A stretch of 10,881 nucleotides of DNA from Bacteroidales bacterium UBA1219. Its GTDB lineage: Bacteria; Bacteroidota; Bacteroidia; Bacteroidales; P3. The position numbers and the translations under genes are program-made. Under the pieces are notes generated by a model. That model had not been told where the DNA came from. It made no database searches and saw only the letters and a program-made list of their open reading frames with translations. This document shows positions 1-5,885 of this stretch, piece by piece. Location: NCBI GenBank assembly GCA_002309295.1, contig DBXF01000082.1, positions 581 through 11,461 on the forward strand, read 5' to 3'. How positions within the stretch are numbered: position 1 is the stretch's first letter; each line of letters opens with the position of its first letter.

Positions 1-101
1 TCGGAAATTTCTTTGCTACAAGAAAAAATTGATACTATGACAAACAACGCCGTCAAAGCGTTCAACAACTTGTTTCCCATATATTTCATTGTCAATTTCA
101 T
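1..101 (-). CDS. Lipoprotein, N-terminal fragment (runs off left edge)
   Basis: Read on the minus strand from an ATG at 101-99, about 33 codons are open to the window edge. They form a textbook lipoprotein signal: a short basic start (in-frame Met at 101, 89 and 80), a hydrophobic run ending LFVIVSIFS, then Cys-Ser-Lys-Glu with the Cys codon at 18-20 as the likely lipidated residue. No mature domain is visible, so function is unknown. A minus-strand promoter at 258-289 fits this gene and would give a leader of about 150 bases. The start is ambiguous among the three Met codons. The plus strand is also open over the same bases up to a stop at 103-105, but that reading resembles no protein, whereas the lipoprotein reading is coherent. 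Confidence 0.62.
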   Translation of the reverse strand, partial: MKLTMKYMGNKLLNALTALFVIVSIFSCSKEIS

Positions 102-257
102 TTAGTTTTTCTCTTTTACATTTGACGCAGGTTTGTATTTTTTCATCAAAATAAACTTACGCCTTTATTTTTTATATCGTTTACAATGTTATTATTTTAG
201 TATATATTATTTATTTTCAATGTATTACATCAATAATTCATTAAAAATTTCAAGGTG

Positions 258-289
258 CAAAGTTACACTTCATTTTTTATTTAAACAAA
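258..289 (-). promoter_or_regulatory. Bacteroidota-type promoter for the left-edge lipoprotein
   Basis: On the minus strand TTTG (289-286) is followed after exactly 20 bases by TAACTTTG (265-258), matching the Bacteroidota -33 TTTG / -7 TAnnTTTG consensus in every defined position. Transcription would begin near 251 and run toward the left-edge gene. Confidence 0.72.
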
Positions 290-313
290 TGAAATTCAAC
301 ATTTAACTTTATA

Positions 314-333
314 TTTAACGGAAACCCGTTAAA
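314..333. repeat. Perfect inverted repeat between divergent promoters
   Basis: TTTAACGG (314-321) and CCGTTAAA (326-333) are perfect reverse complements separated by AAAC. The element lies between the leftward promoter (258-289) and the rightward -7 box (379-386), a usual place for an operator. It could instead be a short hairpin; with no T-run after it, it is not a typical terminator. Confidence 0.45.
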
Positions 334-378
334 ACACACCAAAATATAACATTTTTCGGCTTGTTGCTATTTTTTTGC

Positions 379-386
379 TATCTTTG
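379..386 (+). promoter_or_regulatory. -7 promoter box upstream of the acetyltransferase
   Basis: TATCTTTG matches the Bacteroidota -7 box TAnnTTTG in all defined positions and lies 23 bases before the ATG at 410. A -33 box is poor: the best candidate about 20 bases upstream is TTCG (355-358). The mRNA leader would be about 15 to 20 bases. Confidence 0.6.
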
Positions 387-409
387 CAACGGAATTAAAA
401 ACTGAAAAT

Positions 410-913
410 ATGTCATCATTACATTTACGAGCCCTTGAACCTGAGGATATTGAGAGCATATACGAATGGGAAAACGACCAAACGCTGTGGACATCGAGCA
501 ACGCCCATGTACCATTTTCGAAGCACGTGCTTACACAATATATTATAGAGTCGCAGCGGCAGGACATACACGTCGCCAAGCAGCTGAGGCTTGTGATTGA
601 GGTCAATGCGCAGACAGTTGGCTGTATCGACCTCTGCAACCTCGACTTTTTCAACCGTCGCGGAGAGGTCAGCATACTGATAAACAAAGATTTCCGCAAC
701 AGAAAATACGCCACTTCGGCCATCACTGCACTTTGCACCTACGCCAAGGACGACCTGCAAATGCACCAACTCTTTGCCGAGATACTGACAGAAAACACAG
801 CATCGCAACGCGTTTTCGAAAAATGCGGATTCCAGCGCACCGGCGTAAAAAAGGACTGGATAATGCAAAACGGCGAATACAAGGACGTGGCAGTCTATCA
901 AAAGCTACTGTAA
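410..913 (+). CDS. GNAT-family N-acetyltransferase (RimJ/RimL-like)
   Basis: A 167-residue protein with the single GNAT fold, expected to move an acetyl group from acetyl-CoA to an amine in the cytoplasm. The opening (LHLRALEPEDIESIYEWEND, residues 4-23) is typical of the RimJ/RimL subgroup (Acetyltransf_3), which acetylates protein N termini, antibiotics or polyamines; the substrate cannot be told from sequence. Motif A spans about 85-104 (RRGEVSILIN, then RNRKYA at 96-101). Its usual R/Q-x-x-G-x-G/A pyrophosphate loop reads R96-N-R-K99-Y-A101, so the first glycine is lysine. Motif B is clear at 128-141 (ENTASQRVFEKCGF). Length is normal for the family. The ATG at 410 follows a -7 box closely and has no Shine-Dalgarno sequence. 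The gene appears to be monocistronic, since the next gene has its own promoter. Confidence 0.88.
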   Translation: MSSLHLRALEPEDIESIYEWENDQTLWTSSNAHVPFSKHVLTQYIIESQRQDIHVAKQLRLVIEVNAQTVGCIDLCNLDFFNRRGEVSILINKDFRNRKYATSAITALCTYAKDDLQMHQLFAEILTENTASQRVFEKCGFQRTGVKKDWIMQNGEYKDVAVYQKLL

Positions 914-954
914 CGCATTGATTGTCCGCTAAAAAAGCCCCTCCATGCCGTTTT

Positions 955-988
955 TTTGCCACTTTACGACATTTTTTTTGTAAATTTG
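955..988 (+). promoter_or_regulatory. Promoter for the DUF4293 gene
   Basis: TAAATTTG (981-988) is a full match to the -7 box. TTTG at 955-958 could be the -33 box, but the spacing of 22 bases is longer than the usual 19 to 20. The start codon follows at 1029, giving a leader of about 35 bases. Confidence 0.58.
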
Positions 989-1028
989 CAAACCGAAACT
1001 ACAAAACGAATATTAAACGTAAAACATT

Positions 1029-1526
1029 ATGATACAACGAATTCAATCCTTTTTACTGGTTCTTGCCCTTGTGGGATTTATATTGCTTTTCCTTTTCCCC
1101 ACGGCAACTTTCGAAGCAAAAATGAACAGCAACGTCACCTCTTCGAGCCTGACGCTTTTACCTGGCGAAAACAACATCAATCCTGAGACAGGCGAAGCGT
1201 TTATGGCACAGAACTCTGTTATACTGATGATTATGGCTTTCGTGCTTGGCATTGGCACATTGGTTGGCATTTTTCTGTACAAAAACCGTATCCGTCAGAT
1301 GAGGTTCGTGTCCATGCTCGGGTTTATCAACTTGGTTTACATAGGCATAGCTTTCCTTGCCTCCATACCCGACGCCGAAAAAGCTCTGATGCCGATGGGC
1401 GAGGTAAGCACCACCTACTCTGTTGGCACTTTTGTACCAATTGTAACACTGGTTCTGATAATTATCGCACAACGTGCCATCCGCAGCGACGAGATAAAAG
1501 TACGTGCCGCCGACAGAATTAGGTAA
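1029..1526 (+). CDS. DUF4293-family integral membrane protein
   Basis: A 165-residue inner-membrane protein of the Bacteroidota family DUF4293, whose function is unknown. The family signature is visible at both ends: MIQRIQSFLLVLALVG at the start and the basic tail RSDEIKVRAADRIR at 152-165. Four hydrophobic segments are apparent, at about 7-26, 63-83, 93-113 and 132-148. A polar stretch at 28-62 follows the first, and a short basic stretch (KNRIRQMR, 85-92) separates the second and third, suggesting it faces the cytoplasm. Length is normal for the family. It has its own upstream promoter, and the next gene also has one, so it is probably transcribed alone. Family assignment rests on recognition of these terminal motifs and the topology. 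Confidence 0.82.
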   Translation: MIQRIQSFLLVLALVGFILLFLFPTATFEAKMNSNVTSSSLTLLPGENNINPETGEAFMAQNSVILMIMAFVLGIGTLVGIFLYKNRIRQMRFVSMLGFINLVYIGIAFLASIPDAEKALMPMGEVSTTYSVGTFVPIVTLVLIIIAQRAIRSDEIKVRAADRIR

Positions 1527-1577
1527 TACGTTATCCATCAACTCATTGCAAAATAAATAAAAATAATACAATTTTTA

Positions 1578-1609
1578 TTTGCACACGTAAAAAAATATTA
1601 TTATTTTTG
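1578..1609 (+). promoter_or_regulatory. Strong promoter for the small lipoprotein
   Basis: TTTG (1578-1581) is followed after 20 bases by TATTTTTG (1602-1609), an exact match to the Bacteroidota -33/-7 consensus. Transcription should start near 1616, leaving a very A-rich leader of about 40 bases before the ATG at 1657; such A-rich leaders favour translation in this phylum. Confidence 0.75.
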
Positions 1610-1656
1610 CATCACGAAAAAAACAATTAAAAAATAAACTAACACATTAAAACACA

Positions 1657-2112
1657 ATGAAAAAAGTAACATTATTTTTAGCAAGCGCACTGTTCGTAGC
1701 AGGCATGATGTTCTCCTGCGGTAACAACAATGCTGAAGCTGTTGAAGAAGACACCACAGCTACCGAAGAAGTAGCAGCCGAAGAAGCTCCTGCTCCCGAA
1801 GCCACTGCTCCTGCTGCAACCAGCAAAGAAGAAATTCTGAGCAAAGCCCGCGAAGCCGGTCAAGCAAAATGCAACTGCTACAAAACCGACGCCGCTTCTG
1901 TTGAGAAATGCTTCCAGGCTATCCTCGACCAGACCTACGCAGCTTACAAAGACGACGCTGATTTCCAAGCTGAAATGAAAGCCGAGTACAACCGCTGCAT
2001 CAAAGGTAAAGTTCAAGACGCTGCCAAAGACGCTACCAACAAAGCCGTTAAAGCTGGTGCCCAGGCTGCTTCCGAAGCTGCTACCGACGCTCTGAAAAAC
2101 ATCGGTAAATAA
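1657..2112 (+). CDS. Small alanine/glutamate-rich lipoprotein with four mature cysteines
   Basis: A 151-residue lipoprotein of no family I recognise. Residues 1-20 are a signal peptide ending in MMFS before the likely lipidated Cys21. Residues 22-56 are a low-complexity Glu/Ala/Pro/Thr linker, probably disordered. Residues 57-118 form a charged helical region with four cysteines (72, 74, 85, 114; pattern C-x-C, then C, then C), suited to two disulphides in an oxidising compartment or to metal binding. Residues 119-148 are an alanine-rich amphipathic helix. Codon choice is narrow (mostly AAA, GAA, GCT/GCC, AAC). Together with a consensus promoter, an A-rich leader and a strong terminator, this suggests an abundant single-gene transcript. 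The residues after Cys21 (GNNN) lack the acidic surface-export signal known in some Bacteroidota, so the final leaflet is uncertain. Confidence 0.85.
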   Translation: MKKVTLFLASALFVAGMMFSCGNNNAEAVEEDTTATEEVAAEEAPAPEATAPAATSKEEILSKAREAGQAKCNCYKTDAASVEKCFQAILDQTYAAYKDDADFQAEMKAEYNRCIKGKVQDAAKDATNKAVKAGAQAASEAATDALKNIGK

Positions 2113-2131
2113 TTAATGATTTACTTATCAT

Positions 2132-2164
2132 AAAAAAAGACAGGCCGTCTGCCTGTCTTTTTTT
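2132..2164. terminator. Bidirectional intrinsic terminator
   Basis: GACAGGC (2139-2145) pairs perfectly with GCCTGTC (2151-2157) around the loop CGTCT. Seven A before the stem and seven T after it extend the pairing and give a U-run on either strand. It ends the lipoprotein transcript 19 bases after its stop codon and lies only 21 bases before the tsaD start. Confidence 0.9.
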
Positions 2165-2185
2165 ATAGTTTTACGTCCGAACAAA

Positions 2186-3190
2186 ATGCCAACAATACTC
2201 GCCATTGAATCGTCGTGCGACGACACCTCGGCCGCCGTGCTGCGCAACGACCGTCTGCTGTCGAACACCATAGCCAGTCAGGAGGTGCACCGCCAATACG
2301 GAGGCGTGGTGCCCGAACTGGCCTCGCGTGCGCACCAGCAGAACATCATCCCCGTGGTCGACGGTGCCATACGCAACGCCGGAGTGATGAAAAGCGACAT
2401 TGACGCGGTGGCCTTCACCCGCGGACCCGGACTGCTAGGCTCGCTGCTGGTGGGAGTGTCGTTTGCCAAGAGTTTCGCACAGGCCATGGGCATACCGCTG
2501 ATAGAGGTGAACCACCTGCAGGCCCACGTGCTGTCGCATTTCATCAAAGAGAACGACGACAGCGAGGTGCCGCAGTTCCCATTTATCTGCCTGCTGGTGT
2601 CGGGTGGACACACGCAGATAATACTGCTGAAAAGCCATTTCGAGATGGAGATTTTGGGCAACACTATCGACGACGCTGCAGGCGAAGCCATCGACAAAGC
2701 CGCCAAAATTATGGACCTCGGCTACCCGGGCGGACCCGTGATAGACCGTCTGGCCAAGGACGGCGACCCACTGAAATTCACCTTCGCGCAGCCCAACATC
2801 CCCGACTTCAACTACAGCTTCAGCGGGATAAAGACGTCGTTCCTATACTTCCTCCGCGACCAGCTGGCAACCAACCCGAATTTCATAGCCGAAAACCAAG
2901 CCGACCTCTGCGCCTCGATACAGCACACCATAGTATCTTTCCTCTTGAAAAAACTCACCAAAGCGATGCACAAGACGGGTATACGTCAGGTGGCCGTGGC
3001 AGGTGGCGTTTCGGCCAACTCGTACCTCCGCGAACAGCTGACGGCACTCGGAGAAAAGCACCATTGGAAGGTGTTCCTGCCTAAAAAACAGTTCTGCACC
3101 GACAACGCGGCAATGGTGGGAATTGCAGGCTATTTCAAATATCTGAACAAAGAATTCGCCGACATCTCGCTACCGCCGTACACACGATGA
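2186..3190 (+). CDS. tsaD: tRNA N6-adenosine threonylcarbamoyltransferase TsaD
   Basis: TsaD (formerly Gcp/YgjD) transfers the threonylcarbamoyl group from threonylcarbamoyl-AMP to A37 of tRNAs that read ANN codons, working in the cytoplasm with TsaB and TsaE. At 334 residues it has normal length and all signature motifs of the ASKHA fold: ESSCDDTS (8-15), PELASRAH (43-50), the iron-binding pair His110 and His114 in EVNHLQAH, the nucleotide-binding loop VSGGHT (138-143), DDAAGEAIDK (162-171), GGVSAN (273-278) and the metal ligand Asp306 in TDNAAM. The protein appears intact. The ATG at 2186 is right because the conserved ILAIESS follows at once. No promoter fits in the 21 bases after the upstream terminator, so its transcription source is unclear. 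Its TGA stop is the first three bases of a heptamer array (3188-3296). Confidence 0.97.
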   Translation: MPTILAIESSCDDTSAAVLRNDRLLSNTIASQEVHRQYGGVVPELASRAHQQNIIPVVDGAIRNAGVMKSDIDAVAFTRGPGLLGSLLVGVSFAKSFAQAMGIPLIEVNHLQAHVLSHFIKENDDSEVPQFPFICLLVSGGHTQIILLKSHFEMEILGNTIDDAAGEAIDKAAKIMDLGYPGGPVIDRLAKDGDPLKFTFAQPNIPDFNYSFSGIKTSFLYFLRDQLATNPNFIAENQADLCASIQHTIVSFLLKKLTKAMHKTGIRQVAVAGGVSANSYLREQLTALGEKHHWKVFLPKKQFCTDNAAMVGIAGYFKYLNKEFADISLPPYTR

Positions 3191-3296
3191 AAATTGAAAG
3201 TTGAGAATTGAAAGTTGAAAGATATGGGTCAAAAGTCTAAGGACCAGCGACCAGCGACCAACGACAAATCACTAATCACCCTTCACTAATCACTAA
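3188..3296 (+). repeat. Degenerate tandem heptamer array between tsaD and the GH3 gene
   Basis: Almost the whole tsaD-GH3 gap can be cut into 7-base units. Five units of type TGAAAGT run from 3188 to 3222, the first supplying the tsaD stop codon. After TATG (3223-3226), ten more run in one register from 3227 to 3296: GGTCAAA, AGTCTAA, GGACCAG, CGACCAG, CGACCAA, CGACAAA, TCACTAA, TCACCCT, TCACTAA, TCACTAA. Only ACC separates the array from the GH3 start codon. Unit type changes in blocks along the array. No promoter or hairpin terminator is visible. Confidence 0.85.
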
Positions 3297-3299
3297 ACC

Positions 3300-4436
3300 A
3301 TGAAACATACACTTACAAAGTTTTTCGCCATTGTTGCAATATTTGCGACGACTATTTCTTGCAAATCGCAAAACAGTGTGGAGCTCACCGTTCCGGAGAG
3401 TCAGCTACGGACGGAGATTGCCCAGATGTTGATGGTGGGTTTCCGTGGCACTACGCTGACCAAAGAAAACCACATCTATAATGATATCAAGGAGTTGAAG
3501 ATTGGAGGAGTGATACTATTTGAATACGACGCCCCGTCGCGGAAGCGTCCGCGCAACATAACCTCGCGCTCGCAGCTGAAGAAACTCTGCTCCGACCTGC
3601 AGGCCATCAACGACGAGAAACTGCTGATAGCCATCGACCAAGAGGGCGGCAAGGTGTCGCGACTGAAAGAAAAATACGGTTTCCCGACTTTTGCTGGGGC
3701 AAAACAGATGGCCGCCTCGGGCAGCACCGACAGCACCGCATATTGGTCGAACCTCACGGCCAAGACGCTGAAACAGCTGGGGATAAACCTCAACTTCGCA
3801 CCCTGCACCGACGTTGACGTGAATCCCGACTGTCCCATCATCGGCAAGCTTGGACGCAGTTTCTCCTCTTCGCCCGAAGAGGTGGCACGTCAAGCCAAGG
3901 CTTGGATTACGGGACACAAAAGGCAGGGGGTACTTTCGTGCGTAAAACATTTTCCCGGCCACGGCAGCTCCGACAGCGACACCCACCTCGGCATCGCCGA
4001 CGTAAGCGAAACATGGAGCGACAAAGAGCTTATCCCCTACCGCAGACTGATAAAGGACAACGTGGTAGATTTGGTGATGACTTCGCACGTATATAACAGC
4101 AAGTTGGACAAGGACTGGCCCGCCACCCTTTCGGAGAAAGTGATTACCGGACATCTGCGCAAGCGGCTGGGATTCAAAGGCGTGGTGGTTACCGACGACC
4201 TTGCCATGGGAGCCATGATGCAGGAATATTCCTTCGACACCATATTAACACGCGCCATACTCGCCGGAGCCGACATCCTCTGTCTTTCCAACAACGGCGA
4301 CACCTACGACCCCGAGATTGCCTCCAAAGCCATCAACATCATCACCGAGAAAGTGAAAGACGGCACCATCCCCGAAAAACGCATCCACGAGTCGTACGAC
4401 AGAATAATGGCACTAAAAAAGAGTTTGCAGTTTTGA
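3300..4436 (+). CDS. Glycoside hydrolase family 3 lipoprotein, NagZ-like beta-N-acetylhexosaminidase
   Basis: A 378-residue family 3 glycosidase that probably removes N-acetylglucosamine from cell-wall fragments. Residues 1-20 are a signal peptide ending ATTIS before Cys21, so a periplasmic or outer-membrane lipoprotein is predicted. The rest is one GH3 barrel: AQMLMVGFRG (41-50), AIDQEGGKVSRL (111-122), NFAPCTDVD (165-173), then KHFPGHGSSDSDTH (216-229), whose Asp227-x-His229 pair corresponds to the NagZ acid/base dyad. VVVTDDLAMGAM (295-306) holds the likely nucleophile Asp299. NagZ-type enzymes use this Asp/His arrangement instead of a glutamate, which supports N-acetylhexosaminidase over beta-glucosidase. 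It is short: a single catalytic domain with no second GH3 domain or fused beta-lactamase domain. It converges with an LD-carboxypeptidase gene, consistent with peptidoglycan turnover. Heptamer arrays flank it on both sides. Exact substrate is inferred. Confidence 0.9.
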   Translation: MKHTLTKFFAIVAIFATTISCKSQNSVELTVPESQLRTEIAQMLMVGFRGTTLTKENHIYNDIKELKIGGVILFEYDAPSRKRPRNITSRSQLKKLCSDLQAINDEKLLIAIDQEGGKVSRLKEKYGFPTFAGAKQMAASGSTDSTAYWSNLTAKTLKQLGINLNFAPCTDVDVNPDCPIIGKLGRSFSSSPEEVARQAKAWITGHKRQGVLSCVKHFPGHGSSDSDTHLGIADVSETWSDKELIPYRRLIKDNVVDLVMTSHVYNSKLDKDWPATLSEKVITGHLRKRLGFKGVVVTDDLAMGAMMQEYSFDTILTRAILAGADILCLSNNGDTYDPEIASKAINIITEKVKDGTIPEKRIHESYDRIMALKKSLQF

Positions 4437-4442
4437 GATATT

Positions 4443-4554
4443 GGTCTAAAGTCTAAAGTCTAAGGTCAAAAGTCAAATGACCTGCGACCTTTAACCTTTG
4501 ACCAATTACTCATTACCAATTACTCATTATTCATTCGTCCGTCATTAGTCGCTC
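4443..4554 (+). repeat. Degenerate tandem heptamer array between convergent genes
   Basis: From 4443 to 4533 thirteen 7-base units follow in unbroken register: GGTCTAA, AGTCTAA, AGTCTAA, GGTCAAA, AGTCAAA, TGACCTG, CGACCTT, TAACCTT, TGACCAA, TTACTCA, TTACCAA, TTACTCA, TTATTCA. Three looser units reach 4554. GGTCAAA and AGTCTAA also occur in the array on the other side of the GH3 gene. Purine-rich units (4443-4477) and pyrimidine-rich units (4485-4505) are partly complementary, so the transcript could fold into a long imperfect hairpin; no ordinary terminator is present between these convergent genes. Confidence 0.85.
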
Positions 4555-4561
4555 GAAAAAA

Positions 4562-5494
4562 CTACCAGCAAAACCTTAAACTCACATCTCCCTCACCCAC
4601 AAACATTTCCACCTCCACACCAAGTGGCAGGGCAAGGTTTTCGGTGCCCACGTGACCGAAGTTTTCGCTGAACAGTACTGGATAGTCGTAGTCCGCAACG
4701 GCCTCAAGCACAATCTCTTCGGCGGTTTTTCCGTAAGGGATGGTGTTGTCGTGCATATCACTCATGGCACCCACTATCAAGCCGTTGATTTTCTGTAATT
4801 TGCCCGTACGTTTGAGGTTCTGCATCATACGGTCGATGTGGTAGAGGTATTCGTCCAAATCCTCGATAAACAGTATCTTGCCGTCGGTATCGATGTCGGA
4901 AGGGGAGCCGCAGAGACTGTAAAGGATGGAGAGGTTGCCGCCCACGACCTCAGCCTTGCAACTGCCGCTACGGTTGTACGCCGAGGGTGTAATCTCCAAC
5001 TGCAAACCGCTGTAGCCGTGCAATTTGCCGAACAAAGCCGCTTTAAGACTCTCCACGGCGGGGTATGACTTGGCGGTGGCGTCGGCGGGGATATTGAGTG
5101 GCATGGTAGCGTGCAAAGTACTGATGCCCAGATTTTTGTTGATATGCGAGTGCAGCACCGTAACATCGCTGTAACCCACTATCCACTTGGGATTTTTGGC
5201 GAAAGCGGTGAAATCAAGTCGGTCGATGATACGTACGGTGCCGTAACCACCACGAGCACAGACGATTGCCTTCACTTCGGGATTGTCGAGATACTGCTGC
5301 AGGCTGGCGGCGCGCAGCTCGTCGGGGCCGGCAAATTGGTTGTCGGCGGCGAAAAGACGGTCGTCGTACAGCACTTCCAATCCCCACGAGCGGAACAGGT
5401 CCACCGAAGGCTGTATCTCTTCGGGCGACACCTTGCGGGCGGTGGCCACAATTGCTATTTTATCACCTTTGGTCAGAAAATCGGGACGTATCAT
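4562..5494 (-). CDS. ldcA: Muramoyltetrapeptide LD-carboxypeptidase (peptidase family S66)
   Basis: A 310-residue serine peptidase of family S66 (LdcA/MccF). LdcA removes the terminal D-alanine from tetrapeptides released by wall turnover, so that the tripeptide can be reused. The catalytic triad is visible: Ser109 in VGYSDVTVLH, Glu211 in FIEDLDEYLYHID and His281 in ENFGHVGTENLALPLG; these fit the spacing of the Pseudomonas LdcA Ser/Glu/His triad. VCARGGYGTVRIIDRLD (78-94) and KAEVVGGNLSIL (180-191) are further family landmarks. There is no signal peptide, so it is cytosolic, as expected for recycling. Length is normal. MccF, which cleaves microcin C, belongs to the same family and cannot be fully excluded, but no antibiotic cluster is nearby. 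The start at 5494 is supported by the family opening RPDFLTKGDKIAIVA. A promoter lies at 5559-5590. Confidence 0.93.
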   Translation of the reverse strand: MIRPDFLTKGDKIAIVATARKVSPEEIQPSVDLFRSWGLEVLYDDRLFAADNQFAGPDELRAASLQQYLDNPEVKAIVCARGGYGTVRIIDRLDFTAFAKNPKWIVGYSDVTVLHSHINKNLGISTLHATMPLNIPADATAKSYPAVESLKAALFGKLHGYSGLQLEITPSAYNRSGSCKAEVVGGNLSILYSLCGSPSDIDTDGKILFIEDLDEYLYHIDRMMQNLKRTGKLQKINGLIVGAMSDMHDNTIPYGKTAEEIVLEAVADYDYPVLFSENFGHVGTENLALPLGVEVEMFVGEGDVSLRFCW

Positions 5495-5558
5495 AAAAAA
5501 TTAATTTTAAAACAGTTACAGCGTTCATCAATAACGCATGGCCGTTGTTTGCCATTTG

Positions 5559-5590
5559 CAAATGTAACGAAAAAAAGCGGAATTTTCAAT
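5559..5590 (-). promoter_or_regulatory. Promoter for the LD-carboxypeptidase gene
   Basis: On the minus strand ATTG (5590-5587) is followed after 20 bases by TACATTTG (5566-5559), a full -7 match with a near-match -33 box. Transcription should start near 5552, giving a leader of about 58 bases. The repeat cluster begins just upstream of the -33 box. Confidence 0.7.
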
Positions 5591-5614
5591 CACGGATAAA
5601 TCTCTTTTAGTTTT

Positions 5615-5709
5615 CTCCTGCTCGCCTTCGGCTTGCGAGTCTCTGTAAATCTTTTTTTTATTAACTCCTGCTCAGCTTCGCTTCGCGAGATCTTGTAAAT
5701 CTTGTAAAT
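5615..5709. repeat. Palindromic REP-like repeat pair, 50-base period
   Basis: Two 37-base copies, 5615-5651 and 5665-5701, start exactly 50 bases apart and agree at 28 of 37 positions by hand alignment. Both open CTCCTGCTC, carry a GC-rich centre and end TGTAAATC. In copy 1 the centre can form a hairpin of CTCGC (5621-5625) with GCGAG (5635-5639). In copy 2 the tail is followed by a tandem 9-base duplication, CTTGTAAAT at 5692-5700 and 5701-5709. This resembles the small extragenic palindromic elements of other bacteria, but I cannot name the family. Confidence 0.65.
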
Positions 5710-5712
5710 ATG

Positions 5713-5729
5713 TTTCGCCTTCGGCGAAA
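5713..5729. repeat. Perfect short hairpin
   Basis: TTTCGCC (5713-5719) and GGCGAAA (5723-5729) pair perfectly around a TTC loop. The CGCCTTCGGCG core resembles the CGCCTTCGGC core in the copy at 5615-5651, so it may be a third, shortened member of that repeat group. No T-run follows on either strand, so termination is not indicated. Confidence 0.7.
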
Positions 5730-5885
5730 GCTTCGCAATAACCACAATCCCAACTTCAACATTTATCTAATTATCAAATAGTTAAAATCATAATTTATTA
5801 ATTCTTGCTCTTGCAGGGCTATTTTTAACGTCAAAAAATAATAATTGCGCATTGTTGGCGTTATTATATTTTCAACAGCAAAGAA

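Larger units (their letters stand above)
102..409. other. Divergent AT-rich intergenic region
   Basis: This 308-base gap lies between the leftward lipoprotein and the rightward acetyltransferase. It is very AT-rich and contains a minus-strand promoter (258-289), a plus-strand -7 box (379-386) and a perfect 8-base inverted repeat (314-333) between them. No convincing gene is seen in it; the long leader (about 102-250) shows no structure I can name. Confidence 0.7.
5495..5885. other. Divergent intergenic region with repeats
   Basis: This 391-base gap separates the leftward LD-carboxypeptidase gene from the rightward beta-barrel gene. It holds the carboxypeptidase promoter (5559-5590), a pair of 37-base repeats set 50 bases apart (5615-5701), a tandem 9-base repeat (5692-5709) and a perfect hairpin (5713-5729). 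The remainder, 5731-5885, is AT-rich and must contain the barrel gene's promoter, but no full match is visible; TATTTTTA (around 5820) and TATATTTT (around 5865) are imperfect -7 candidates. No gene is seen. Confidence 0.65.

Noticed and set aside
931..958. Terminator between the acetyltransferase and DUF4293 genes
   Set aside because: An A-run and a T-run face each other, but the bases between them do not form a GC stem.
3188..4554. CRISPR-like array made of the short repeats around the GH3 gene
   Set aside because: The units are 7 bases, degenerate and directly tandem, with no 20 to 40 base repeats, no spacers of even length and no cas genes nearby.
5111..5599. Plus-strand open frame of 162 codons opposite the LD-carboxypeptidase gene
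   Set aside because: It is a shadow of the clear S66 peptidase on the other strand and shows no protein-like motif.
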